Origin: Pictodentalium vernedei
Taxonomy: Eukaryota; Mollusca; Scaphopoda; Dentaliida; Dentaliidae
Direction: 5' to 3'
NCBI GenBank assembly: GCA_031216915.1
Contig: CM062296.1
Coordinates: 145,308,344 to 145,372,343, forward strand
DNA: 64,000 nucleotides
Each line of letters begins with the position of its first letter. Within the stretch, counting starts at the first letter, position 1. Positions 12,604 through 23,831 of this stretch are shown one piece after another. Made by a program: the position numbers and the translations under genes. The notes under the pieces were generated by a model. That model was not told the DNA's origin, did not search any database, and was given only the letters and a program-made list of their open reading frames with translations.

Positions 12604-12995
12604 TTTTTTGAATACTGGTGTCAAAATTCCACGTTTTCTCTATCACCTCACACCCCCGCATGTGCAATCAAAAACCCGATACTTTTTTATAGGGCCAACC
12701 GAAAGTAAGTTTAGCTGTTATCTCATCCTAAACAATATCTATAAGCTCCGTAGTACTGGATTAGTGATTTGACACGTAGCCATTTCACCCTAGGTAGTGA
12801 TAAAAGTAGTTAGATCTTTCTATTCCATTGTGTTACTTGAAATTTTGTTTATAAGGAGATTGCAGGAAGACAGCCTAAACGGGCTATGCTTTCTCCTAAC
12901 GATGTACCATAAGTTCTGTTAATTCTGTTTTATATGTATTATGTAAATAGCATGATTTGGTATATTGTTGAATAAATTCTATTCTATTCTATTCT
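12604..12995 (+). other. LINE 3' untranslated region and ATTCT tail
   Basis: About 390 bp of non-coding sequence after the ORF2 stop. It ends in GTTGAATAAATTC and then repeats of ATTCT before satellite resumes. A short simple-repeat tail instead of a long poly(A) is typical of CR1/L2-type LINEs. Confidence 0.75.
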
Positions 12996-15900
12996 AATAT
13001 TACCAACAGTTATTACTACCACTATCACCACTACCTGCTTCTAACACTACCAAATGGTACTACCAATGTCTCTTAATACTAATATTACCATCACTTATTA
13101 CTACCACTATCATCACTACCTTGTTCTACCACTACCAGGTGGTACTACCAATGTCTCTTAATACTAATATTACCATCACTTATTACTACCATTATCATCT
13201 CTACCTGATTCTAACACTACCAAATGGTACTACCAATGTCTCTTAATACTAATAATACCAACACTTATTACTTCCACTATCACCACTACCTGCTTCTAAC
13301 ACTACCAAATGGTACTACTACCAATGTCTCTTAATACTAATATTACCATCACTTATTACTACCACTATCATCACTACCTGATTCTAACACTACCAAATGG
13401 TACTACTACCAATGTCTCTTAATACTAATATTACCATCACTTATTACTGCCACTATCATCACTACCTGATTCTAACACTACCAAATGGTACTACCATTGT
13501 CTCTTAATACTAATATTACCAACACTTATTACTACCACAATCATCACTACCTACTTCTAACACTACCAAATGGTCCTACCAATGTCTCTTAATACTAATA
13601 TTACCATCACTTATTACTACCACAATCATCACTACCTGCTGCTAACACTACCAAATGGTACTACCAATGTCTCTTAATACCAATATTACCATCACTTATT
13701 ACTACCACTAACATCACTACCTGATTCTAACACTACCAAATGGTACTACCAATGTCTCTTAATACCAATATTACCATCACTTATTACTACCATAATCATC
13801 ACTTCCTGCTTCTAACACTACCAAATGGTACTACCAATGTCTCTTAATACTAATATTACCATCACTTATTACTACCACAATCATCACTACCTGCTTCTAA
13901 CAGTACCAAATGGTACTACCAATGTCTCTTAATACTAATATTACCATCACTTATTACTACCACAATCATCACTACCTGCTTCTAACACTACCAAATGGTA
14001 CTACTACCAATGTCTCTTAGTACTAATATTACCATCACTTATTACTACCACTAACATCACCACCTGATTCTAACACTACCAAATGGTACTACCAATGTCT
14101 CTTAATACTAATATTACCATCACTTATTACTACCACTATCATCACTACCTTGTTCTACCACTACCAGGTGGTACTACCAATGTCTCTTAATACTAATATT
14201 ACCATCACTTATTACTACCATTATCATCTCTACCTGATTCTAACACTACCAAATGGTACTACCAATGTCTCTTAATACTAATAATACCAACACTTATTAC
14301 TGCCACTATCACCACTATCTGCTTCTAACACTACCAAATGGTACTACTACCAATGTCTCTTAATACTAATATTACCATCACTTATTACTACCACTATCAT
14401 CACTACCTGATTTTAACACTACCAAATGGTACTACCAATGTCTCTTAATACTAATAATACCAACACTTATTACTGCCACTATCATCACTACCTGATTCTA
14501 ACACTACCAAATTGTACTACCATTGTCTCTTAATACTAATATTACCAACACTTATTACTACCACAATCATCACTACCTGCTTCTAACACTACCAAATGGT
14601 ACTACCAATGTCTCTTAATACTAATATTACCATCACTTATTACTACCACAATCATCACTACCTGCTGCTAACACTACCAAATGGTACTACCAATGTCTCT
14701 TAATACCAATATTACCATCACTTATTACTACCACTAACATCACTACCTGATTCTAACACTACCAAATGGTACTACCAATTCTCTTAATACCAATATTACC
14801 CTCACTTATTACTACCACAATCATCACTACCTGCTTCTAACACTACCAAATGGTACTACCAATGTCTCTTAATACTAATATTACCCTCACTTATTACTAC
14901 CACTAACATCACCACCTTGTTCAAACACTACCAAATGGTACTACTACCAATGTCTCTTAATACCAATATTACCATCACTTATTACTACCACTATCATCAC
15001 TACCTGATTCTAACACTACCAAATGGTACTACTACCAATGTCTCTTAATACTAATATTACCCCCACTTATTACTACCACAATCATCACTACCTGCTTCTA
15101 ACACTACCAAATGGTACTACCAATGTCTCTTAATACCAATATTACCCTCACTTATTACTACCACAATCATCACTACCTGCTTCTAACACTACCAAATGGT
15201 ACTACCAATGTCTCTTAATACTAATATTACCCTCACTTATTACTACCACTAACATCACCACCTTGTTCAAACACTACCAAATGGTACTACCAATGTCTCT
15301 TAATACTAATATTACCATCACTTATTACTACCACAATCATCACGACCTGCTTCTAACACTACCAAATGGTACTACCAATGTCTCTTAATACTAATATTAC
15401 CATCACATATTACCACCAATATCATCACTACCTGCTGCTAACACTGCCAAATGGTACTACCAATGTCTCTTAATACCAATATTACCATCACTTATTACTA
15501 CCACTAACATCACCACCTGATTCAAACACTACCAAATGGTACTACCAATGTCTCTTAATACTAATATTACCATCACTTATTACTACCACAATCATCACTA
15601 CCTGCTGCTAACACTGCCAAATGGTACTACCAATGTCTCTTAATACCAATATTACCATCACTTATTACTACCACTATCATCACTACCTGCTTGTAACACT
15701 ACCAACTGGTACTACTACCAATGTCTCTTAATACTAATATTACCATCACTTATTACTACCACTATCATCACTGCCTGATTCTAACACTACCAAATGGTAC
15801 TACCAATGTCTCTTAATACTAATATTACCATCACTTATTACTGCCACTATCATCACTACCTGATTCTAACACTACCAAATGGTACTACCAATGTCTCTTA

Positions 15901-16130
15901 ATACTAATATTACCAACACTTATTACTACCACAATCATCACTACCTGCTTCTAACACTGCCAAATGGTACTACCAATGTCTCTTAATACTAATATTACCA
16001 ACACTTATTACTACCACTATCATCACTACCTGCTTCTAACAATACCAAATGGTACCACCAATGTCTTTTATTACTTATATCACCAACACCCATTACTACA
16101 GCTACTGTCACTACCTGGTTCTACCACTAC
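12996..16130. repeat. 85-bp satellite array, block B
   Basis: About 37 further copies of the unit in block A, in the same orientation and phase across the LINE. Blocks of neighbouring copies recur: the run at 13,105-13,500 (with CTACCACTACCAGGTGG and the TTACTGCCACTATC variant) reappears at about 14,150-14,500. This shows multi-unit duplication, typical of unequal exchange. The last copies near 16,040-16,130 are degraded. Confidence 0.95.
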
Positions 16131-16866
16131 CAAGCGAGTTTCTAGTCCAAACATGGCCTGGAAGGACGTACCAGACCAAAAACTTATATTACGGACTTTC
16201 AGACCATGTTTGGACTAGCGGGTTTCATGCATCAATTCAAGGTGAATACGTGTTGAATTATTGCTGGAAATGATCGGTATCCACTCAAAAACACTGGATT
16301 TACTTTTCATTATACGTTTTTAGAACAAATTGATAATTTTCAGTGATAATTTGACTCGTATTCACCTTGAAGTGATGCTTTGGAAGCCGCCATTTTGATT
16401 GATTCAGTAAAAGTGAAAATTTCTATATCTTCGCAGTGGGGGAAACGATTTCTATCTTTCCGCAATTTCTTCGATAATCTATCTATCGTTTAGCGAATAA
16501 TAAAAGTTACTACCGCTATCATCACTGCCAACCTATCACTACTAGATAGTACTACAAAATGTCCCATCAATGTAATATTAATAATTGTAATTACTACCAC
16601 TATAATCACTGCCTGCTTCCACCACTACCAGGTGGTACTCCACTTTCTTATAATACTAATTTAGTAATACTGCAAACACTAATTACCATGACTAGAATAA
16701 CCTCGCACTTTCATCACTAGTATGCCACACTCCATTGTCTCATAATACTAACACCACCAACGTTACTACTGGCTATACCACTTATAGTCAGCACAGGCAA
16801 ATGCTACTTCTGCCATATACACTGACTTTCATTAAGGCAACTGAACATGTATTAGCGCAGCCATTA
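16131..16866. other. Satellite border: hairpin, unique DNA and degenerate satellite
   Basis: At 16,140-16,218, CTAGTCCAAACATGG and its complement CCATGTTTGGACTAG form an imperfect hairpin just past the last good satellite copy. Bases 16,220-16,500 show nothing recognisable. Bases 16,505-16,770 still show satellite words (TTACTACCACTAT, AATGTCCCATCAATG, CCACTACCAGGTGGTACT), so they are old decayed copies. The end of this stretch is the left target duplication of the next SINE (16,853-16,866). Confidence 0.6.
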
Positions 16867-17218
16867 TTTATTTATTTATTTATTGGCGTTTAAGGTCACA
16901 TACTTATGCACAATGGCTAATCGTGACCGTCATAGTTTTACGGGTGGAGGAAGCCGGGATACCCGGAGAGACGAGCATCTGTCAGCTCCTCAACATTCTA
17001 ACTATGTTAAAGCTCCGCTCAAGCTTGGTTACAGCGGTTTATGACATGTTCACCATCGACGTGCAGTACGCCTTAGTACACGGCGTCATCGTGCCCCCCC
17101 CCCCCATGTAGGCAACAGGGATAAAGTACCTTGCCCAAGGACACAACGCGGCCAGGGATCGAACTCGGGACCTCTAGCATAGAAGTCCAACAGTCTACCA
17201 CTGAGCCATCGCACTCCC
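16867..17218 (-). mobile_element. tRNA-headed SINE, head type A
   Basis: Reads on the minus strand: tRNA-like head with A box (GGCTCAGTGGTAGA) and B box (GAGTTCGATCC), then the shared body (GTGTCCTTGGGCAAGG, a CGTACTGCACGTCGATGG block, a CTTCCTCCACCCGTAAAAC block), then a tail of CAATAAATAAATA type. It is flanked by perfect 14-bp duplications (TAGCGCAGCCATTA) at 16,853-16,866 and 17,219-17,232. Nearly full length. Confidence 0.9.
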
Positions 17219-17311
17219 TAGCGCAGCCATTACTATACCGACTCTTATGACTCCACTATCAGCTACTGACGGTGGCGTAGATATAAAAGGGTCCGGAAAC
17301 TCTGTGATAAT

Positions 17312-18017
17312 CAGGGGCGGCTGCGGGGGAGAGGGCACAGGGGTCACGTCCCCCCCCCCCCACTTTTTTCATCAATTATAGGTACCCGAACGGCATTTTC
17401 CGGATATAACATACTCAACCCCTATGGTCACTACACATCACCTATGCATATATGACCACACTGATTTTCAAGATTTTATTGAAAAAAAACCCCACAGAAA
17501 GCTCCAAAATGGAGCGTAATATTTCAAAGGACGGTTTCAAAGTTATGATTAGCCCTCTGAACCTGAGAGGCCGCTTTTTCGGCCCATTAACATGATACTT
17601 TTATAGATTCATTAAGTATGATAGCTGGAAAGTGAATTGTGGGGAAGACCAATCAATATTTTCAACGTGCAGCCCTGAGGCTGCACGTTGAAAATATTAA
17701 TTGGTTTGCCCACAAATAATGAATATGGCCTCTTCCAATTGCTGCCATTGAATTAATATGGAAGATACCACCAGGGTTCTAAGGGTTAAGTAAAAACAAA
17801 ACAAAATAAATACGCTGGGGTTAGAGTGAATTCAAGGGTGAGGGGTAGCGTATATAAATTTATATATTTTGCACGAAAACACCACCCAACCACCATTGTC
17901 CCCCCCCCCCCCCCCCATCCCGAAGAAAAAATATTTTCCATCCTACACCATTGCGGTACCCAGAAAGGTGTGACCCCCCCCCCCTCCCCCACCTTTTTGG
18001 AGCTTCCGCCGCCTCTG
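17312..18017. mobile_element. hAT-like non-autonomous element, copy 1
   Basis: It starts CAGGGGCGGCTGCGG and ends CCGCCGCCTCTG, imperfect terminal inverted repeats. Flanks are GTGATAAT (17,304-17,311) and GTGATAAG (18,018-18,025), an 8-bp duplication with one mismatch as expected for hAT. Long C runs lie near both ends. There is no transposase. It carries a MITE2 (17,549-17,789). A second copy is at 42,667-43,363. Confidence 0.85.
17549..17789 (+). mobile_element. MITE2 carried inside the hAT-like element
   Basis: A 241-bp palindromic element with a decayed left terminus (TTAGCCCTCTGAAC) and right end CTAAGGGTTAA. The core palindrome contains AACGTGCAGCCCTGAGGCTG. The second hAT copy has the same element at the same site, so the insertion predates hAT amplification. 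Confidence 0.8.
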
Positions 18018-18025
18018 GTGATAAG

Positions 18026-18382
18026 CATGGCTATTTCTTATAGTTGAAAAAAAAAACCGCTGCCAATACAATATCAGGTATTGTTCAGTAAATTAATCAA
18101 ATGGCATATTTTTGTGAGGTGATGATATCGACCGGGACAATAGTAGGCCCACTCCGCATAGTTTATAAAAAAAAGCCCACGGCTTGAACCACCTTGTTCC
18201 ACAGACCGTCCTCAACTCGGTCAAAGACGAAACTTCAATCTGCATGGCGACTATTGTGTAAACAAAGGCAAAAATTGATTTTGCTTAATTCGAATGAATC
18301 ACCAGAGAGTCATTTAAATGTAGCAGGTGATTTTATTCTTGTTAATCCGAACATATCACATCACCTGCTTATCGATATTCTG
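18026..18382. other. No recognisable feature
   Basis: A/T-rich sequence between two mobile elements. I see no coding signal, tRNA-like fold or clear repeat. Confidence 0.5.
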
Positions 18383-18574
18383 TTAACTCTCCCCCCAAAC
18401 GCGAATATCAGACGACAATTGCAAAGTAATTTTTGAATGACGAAAAAAATTTCATTTTTCGACTCAAAAACATAGCTTATCACTCCTTCGTGGAGGGGTA
18501 GTAAACTTTTTTCAAATGAAAAATAAAAAAAATAATAATAAAATATGAGATCTGTTTGTTCCGTAAAGGGTTAA
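18383..18574 (-). mobile_element. Degraded MITE1 relative
   Basis: Begins TTAACTCTCCCC and ends CCGTAAAGGGTTAA. Inside are CAGACGACAATTGCAAAG and CGACTCAAAAACATAGCTTA, matching MITE1 read on the minus strand. The second palindrome arm is largely gone. Confidence 0.65.
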
Positions 18575-19552
18575 GCGGTCGAAGACGAGGTGCAGGCTCT
18601 GTTTACGTCATTCCATACAAAAAATCGTAATATTACCGTAATGAAGTAAACAAACGCACCAACCTATTGAAAATCGATGATTTATTAAAAATCCGAACCA
18701 AATTATTCAGTAGGCCGTGGTTTACACCTGAGATTTTTATCTAAAGATTAATACTATTTGGTAAACCTTAATCGACGAAGCGAAACAAAGTACTTCGAAA
18801 CAAAGGTTGTTTTTGTTATTTTTATTTCGACCTTTCATGCAGGAATTTAGCACAGAATAGGGTTTATTCGATATTCGTTAAGCGTTTTTAAACGCGTCAT
18901 CATTCGAATATCAAAGATGAACAAATGAAAGATTTTAGTTCAGAAATGAAATACTAATTTCGGTAAGACAGTTGTAAAATTTTCGTAAGACACAGTCACG
19001 TGACGTTTCAGAATAAGAGTTTTAGATGATTGGACTTTTAAACAAAGAAGTACGAGATCAGAAATTATAAATTAAGTTAGAAAGAGAGAGGATTTTTTAT
19101 CTTGCTTTTCATTTGTTATTGTACCTTTGATCCATCCATTAAATTATTCAGAAGCTTCCATATTGACTGAGTGAAGTTTAAAATTCAAAACTAAATTTTC
19201 AACAACATTTTAAAGTCTTAACGTTTGGATATGTTTAATTTTTGAATTGTCCATGTAAACGTTAGAAGGCTGATATCTCAAAAACTATACTGGTAGGTGG
19301 GTCCTGAAAACCCTCTCATGGGACCTTAGTATGGAACTTACTGAAGTGCACTGGAAGCACCAGAGGGCAAGAAGGGTAGGAGGCGGGGCAAGGCTGTCAA
19401 AAAGGTCACTCGACACTATTTATGAATCGAGACAGGAAGTTTACAGCATATCGTATGTAACAATAGTATTGACATTAATTTTTTTTATTGCTTCTTGAGA
19501 GGAACGCGGTGCATGTGCAGCTTACACACTCAAGGGATGTTATACATATATA
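18575..19552. other. No recognisable feature
   Basis: About 1 kb of A/T-rich DNA with no credible open frame. A small inverted repeat (ATTCGATATTCG near 18,868; CGAATATCAAAG near 18,905) is the only structure noted. Confidence 0.5.
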
Positions 19553-21121
19553 TACTACTCAAAGTCTGCTAAGCACCAAATATTTGACACATCATTGTGA
19601 AATTTGCTTGTGACATATTTGCGATATTTTTGGTGGATATGATTAAGGAATGTATTGAGATGGTAAGCAGTGTTTACATTAGCTCTCTTGACAGGCAGAC
19701 TTTTCGTGACAGTCATGGAAAGCATGTACCCCTTGATTTTCATGATGTTTTCGTGTACTGTCAACAATCTTCATTTCAACACAAACCCTTGTGATTTAAT
19801 GATTGAATATGGCAAATGCAAATGGAAGAAGACATTTGTCTGAAGCTGAAATGTGGCGGGCTGCAGGGATGGTGGAGCAAGGGGCTACCCATCGTCAGGT
19901 TGGTGAAGCCCTTGGTGTGCACCATACATTGATCACCAGAGCCTAGGCAAGATTTCAACAGTATGGCGCACCAGTAAGACGGCATGGTGGTGGTAGAGAC
20001 AGGGCAACATCTGCAGCTGAAGACCGGTTTTTGATCATTCCGGTCCGTAGGAACCGCTTTGCCACAACATCACAGCTTCGCAGTGACCTTCAGAATGCAT
20101 CCGGGGTAAATGTTTCGACGCAGACTATCCGGGAAAGGTTGCACGAAGGTGGTCTCCGATCGAAAAAAACATGTATTCGCATCTCACTGTCCCAGAACCA
20201 CCACCAGGCACGATATGAATGGGCCATGGACCACGTTGGATGGACAAGAGAAGATTGGCGACCTGTCCTTTTTACAGATGAGTCAAGGTACTGCCTTGAC
20301 CACACAGGTGGGCGTTCTAGGGTATGGAGAAGACCAGGAGAGCGATTCCATGCAGCCAACATTGCTGAGCATGACCGCTATGGTTGAGGGTCAATCATGG
20401 TCTGGGGGGGGGGGGGGAGGGGGGGTCATCAGCTGGGATGACGTACAGAGCTCTGTGTCCGTGAACGTGGTACATTGACTGCACAACGGTATATTGATGA
20501 GATCCTGGATGTCCACGTCAGATTGTATGCAGGTGCAGTGGGTGATAGATTCATTCTGATGGACAATAATGCCCGCCCTCATGTTGCCCATGCTGTCGGG
20601 AAGTACCGACAGAGGGAGGGGATTGAGCGTATGGACTGGCCAGCAAGATCCCCTGACCTCAATCCAATCGAACATGTCTGGAATGAGTTGCAGCTCGCAA
20701 TTTCAGCCCGTCCAGTCCAGCCAAGAAGTGTCCAGGAGCTTGGTGCCATGCTGGTCCAAGAATGGAACAACATCTCACAAAGGACCACCAGGAACCAGAC
20801 TGGAAGCATGAGAAAGCGTTGTCAAGCTGTAATTAACAGTAATGGGCCTCATACTCGATATTGAAGCCATACCAGTTCGCTCCGTCAACCTTTTGGCATA
20901 TTGAAAAATTTCCTCTTTTACCAAAAATATCCATTTTCCATGATTATCGTATTCAAAAACTAAAAAATAATGTCAAACACAAATAAAATCTTAATTTCTG
21001 TACTTAAATCATTAAAGATATAATTAAATAAAAAATATATACACTTTTCATTACAATATTTCAACCAAAACGTAAAACAGGTAGTTGGATGTACTTGGTG
21101 CTTAGCAAACTTGGAGTAGTA
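19553..21121 (+). mobile_element. Tc1-like DNA transposon, decayed
   Basis: Terminal inverted repeats TACTACTCAAAGTCTGCTAA (left) and, read inward from the right, TACTACTCCAAGTTTGCTAA. TA dinucleotides flank it (19,551-19,552 and 21,122-21,123), the target duplication expected for Tc1/mariner. The length of about 1.57 kb is normal for the family. The transposase gene inside is broken. Confidence 0.88.
19809..20864 (+). pseudogene. Tc1-like transposase pseudogene
   Basis: The reading starts MANANGRRHLSEAEMWRAAG at 19,809 with an N-terminal helix-turn-helix (EQGATHRQVGEALGVHH). An amber TAG at 19,944-19,946 stands where related proteins have W. The frame stays open to 20,384 and holds the first catalytic Asp (LFTDESRY). 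A TGA (20,385-20,387) replaces an expected Gly, and a G run from 20,404, interrupted by one A, shifts frame. The last part is open from about 20,475 and carries the second Asp (MDNNARPHVA) and the Glu (WPARSPDLNPIEHVWNEL), with 35 residues between them by my count. The enzyme would cut and paste the element at TA sites; this copy cannot make it. Confidence 0.9.
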
Positions 21122-21123
21122 TA

Positions 21124-21965
21124 CTATTCAAAAAAAGTAGGGGATATCCAAACTGATGTTGATATTTTCGGAAAATGGTATTGGATACGCGTGATTGGAC
21201 ATATCAATATGTTCCCAAGTTTAGTGTGGATCATGAATGTCACCGTTCCACGAAAACTTCGTGCAGGTTTTTTCGCACGAGCGCCGCGTTAATATCTGTG
21301 GGGTACGTTTTGAAATTTTCATTTGTACTGTATGGTCTTTTTCGGAGGTCTCATCGTTCTTTTCTTGGTATAAACTCGTTCATCAATAGTTTCTGATCGA
21401 AACGTAACTTTTGAGGTATGCGAAGGCTGACACGTGACGAACGCTTCCGTGCCATTGGCATGTTGGAAGATGGCAACAGACAGACTGCAGTGGCTCAAAG
21501 TTTCAACGTTACTCAATCGGTGATTAGCAGGTTGTGGTCACGCTACCGTCAGGCAGGCAATGTTGAGGACAGACGTCGGCCAGGTCGTGCAAGGGCGACA
21601 ACTGCTAACCAGGATCGTTTGATCCGAACCACAGTATTACGTAACCGACATCAAAGTGCCTCAGAGATTGGACAGCAGCTGCACTGAGCGAGAGATGTGC
21701 GAGTCAGTGGTCAGACTATCCGAAATCGCCTTCACAGCTGGAATTTGTACGCTTGGCGACCTCGAATAATTCCACGTTTGACTGAACGTCACATCGCAGC
21801 AAGGCGTAATTGGTGTGGAGTACGACGACGCTGGGACAATCGTCGGTGGAGCAACGTCATGTTTTCCGATGAATCGAGGTGCACTCTTGACTTCCAAGAC
21901 AGGCGAAACAGAGTGTGACGGCGGCGGAACGAACGATACCATGGCCGTACCGTTAAGTAAAGGTG
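21124..21965 (+). mobile_element. Second Tc1-like element, 3'-truncated, abutting the first
   Basis: Starts immediately beyond the right TA of the previous element with CTATTCAAAAAAAGTAGGGG, resembling a Tc1-type terminal repeat. The transposase remnant begins at 21,418. I could not find a right terminal repeat, so the downstream boundary is where protein similarity stops. It may have inserted beside, or into the end of, the first element. Confidence 0.6.
21418..21960 (+). pseudogene. Tc1-like transposase pseudogene, N-terminal half
   Basis: In one frame: MRRLTRDERFRAIGMLEDGN, then a helix-turn-helix (RQTAVAQSFNVTQSVISRLW), a second DNA-binding helix region (RRRPGRARATTANQDRLIRT), and the first catalytic motif MFSDESRCTLD. 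In-frame TGA codons lie at 21,685-21,687 and 21,916-21,918, and a TAA at 21,958-21,960. The second Asp and the Glu are missing. The protein differs clearly from the first Tc1 copy, so it is a separate family. Confidence 0.85.
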
Positions 21966-22084
21966 GTTAATAACAAATTATGTGTAAGATCCTGCACCAG
22001 CAAGGCCTACCAGAGCTTCCCCGGAGACCAGAGAACTCTTACAGAGACCAACAATAACAATGGATTTACAACATATTAAGGTGG

Positions 22085-22690
22085 GTGCGCGGTGGATCAT
22101 TGGCTAGAGTATTGGAAAACAGATAAGGTTTTGGCTCTATCGCGCCATCCGCATTGTTTTCTTGTGTAAGGCACTTAACCCTTTGACTCCGAAAGATCAC
22201 TTTTCCGGTCCAGGATCGTAATATAACCTGACTTCATTAAGTAGATTGCGCCTCGGTGAAATTTGTGCGGTAGACCAATCAAGATTTTCAACATGCAGCC
22301 CCAAGGCTGCACGTTGAAAATATTCATTGATCTTCCCCCCAAGTAACGAATATAGACTCTTCCAATTGATGACACTGAACTAGCGTGGAAGATGCCACCA
22401 GTGTTCAAAGGGTTAATCCCAGTTGCCCAAAGTGGGAGCACGGTGGTGCAATGAGCTGAGACGTACTGCACGATAGTACAAACCTTTACTCGACACAACT
22501 AGTTCCGACCGATACGTACCTTTCTTATTAGGAGTTGGTAAATTGGAGACGACGTCAGTTACCTACCAATGCTCGGTGCGTGGTTCTCTCCGAGTAATCC
22601 CGCTTCCTCCACCTTTAAAACTGTCTGACAGGATATAACCCTAACTGTTGAAAATGTGTGAGGACCGACCGACCGACTGACCGACCAGGC
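22085..22690 (+). mobile_element. Old SINE split by a MITE2
   Basis: A decayed head (GCGCGGTGGATCATTGGCTAG) leads to GTGTAAGGCACTTAA, where MITE2 intervenes (22,175-22,416). The body continues with TTAATCCCAGTTGCCCAAAG, GGTTCTCTCCGAGTAATCCC and CTTCCTCCACC. A short GACC-rich repeat (22,668-22,685) follows. Boundaries are approximate. Confidence 0.7.
22175..22416 (+). mobile_element. MITE2 copy inserted at a SINE TTAA
   Basis: 242 bp, TTAACCCTTTGACTCCG to GTTCAAAGGGTTAA, with a central palindrome AACATGCAGCCCCAAGGCTG. TTAA is present at both edges and once in the corresponding unoccupied SINE sequence (29,248), as expected for piggyBac-type insertion. No coding capacity. Confidence 0.88.
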
Positions 22691-22952
22691 AAATCGGGCA
22701 GACTAAATAATTCCACTCAAGAGATATGAAGCACATCCACATGATGTGAACCCTATGGATACCTGCACTTCAAATAAAGACCAAAAATGGGCTTCCAATA
22801 CTCTTCTTGTTAAATGTGTCATGATATGCTGATAAACAGATTAGCAGGGTTATAAATTATGGATGGCCAATCCGTTTCCCGTTAACCAGTAGTGAAGGGT
22901 CTATAAATTCTTAATGATCGCATAGTTTGTGATAGGACAATACTTTTTTCAT

Positions 22953-23201
22953 TTAACCCTTTACCCAACGTAACGGCCAAAACCGTCCAGCGCTGTTCAC
23001 AACATCACCATTCAATTTTCATTATTTTTTTCATTTTTGTTTCAAAAACATAGGTTATGACCTCTCTTTAGAACGAGCTCGTCGAGATCGTTTCAAAGGT
23101 GGGTCATAACCTATGTTTTGAGACAAAAAATGCAAACAATTAGTTATTCAAGAATTTTGTTTGCAAGTGTTGTCTGCTTTTCATGTTAGGTAAAGGGTTA
23201 A
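22953..23201 (+). mobile_element. MITE1 copy (249 bp)
   Basis: TTAACCCTTTACCCAACG to GGTAAAGGGTTAA with the central palindrome around 23,045-23,130. The arms differ slightly in this copy (CTCTTTAGAACG versus CGTTTCAAAGGTGG), so it is not recently homogenised. Confidence 0.9.
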
Positions 23202-23818
23202 AAATATTTTATTCTGAAATATTTATCATGATCTTTATGACTTCAATCCAACAAACGCGTTTTCATTCCCAGACAAGGACGGCCCTAGTCTCGCCCAGGT
23301 ATGAGTTGACGAACGATTATGGAAAATGAGTCGCCCTAATTGCATCTCAATTATATGCACAGAATTTCATTATACACAAGTGTGACACTGTATTGTCAAT
23401 AATCTCCCGATTATTTATGCAAGCGGGAGATTGGACTAGTTCTAGGATAAGGAGGAGTGGATTTTTCCATCCGACGAATATTTGAATTTTTTGATAGCAG
23501 GGGGCAAGAAACAACAAATTTCCCGCTCATGGACTACTTTGTTGAAAACGGCGGCCAAGAGCTTGAAGATTGAAGGCGATTCCAACCTAATTTTGGTCAA
23601 ATTTCAGGTAATTTTCAACAAAGTCCAGAAAAGGTCAGAAAGGAATAACCCCAATAAATTATATATCAATTTTTTGAAATAAAACACACATTTTGTGGAA
23701 ATTAATATTTGCCATGGAACCGTTACCATGTGGCAGAAAGCACTGCCTGAAATTCGAAAGTAAGAGATCAGATTCTATACAAGAAAATACATGAAATTTA
23801 CTGAATAGTTAAATTCTG
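23202..23818. other. No recognisable feature
   Basis: A/T-rich. A short open frame at 23,482-23,682 has no recognisable motif and is not called as a gene. Bases 23,819-23,831 are the left 13-bp repeat of the foldback element. Confidence 0.5.
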
Positions 23819-23831
23819 CAATCATTCAAGT

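Larger units (their letters stand above)
2624..12995 (+). mobile_element. Non-LTR retrotransposon (LINE) inserted in the 85-bp satellite
   Basis: One insertion holds ORF1 (2,739-3,488), an inter-ORF tandem array (3,629-8,008), ORF2 (9,475-12,603) and a 3' region ending in ATTCT repeats. Satellite reads up to CTAATAATACC at 2,613-2,623 and resumes with CTAATATTACC at 12,994-13,004. These are a candidate 11-bp target-site duplication with one mismatch, although the satellite's own repetition makes this hard to prove. Without the array the element would be about 6 kb, a usual LINE size. The endonuclease and RT motifs and the simple-repeat tail fit the CR1/L2/Jockey-like group; I cannot place it in a clade by eye. 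Confidence 0.85.

Noticed and set aside
2624-12995. Two separate LINE insertions, one giving ORF1 and another ORF2
   Set aside because: Satellite is interrupted only once, and ORF1 and ORF2 are in the expected order and orientation at the two ends of one insertion. Not fully excluded, because the inter-ORF region is long.
1-16130. CRISPR-like or coding interpretation of the 85-bp array
   Set aside because: Units are contiguous with no unique spacers, the period is not divisible by three, and open frames hit a stop within one or two units. It is a satellite.
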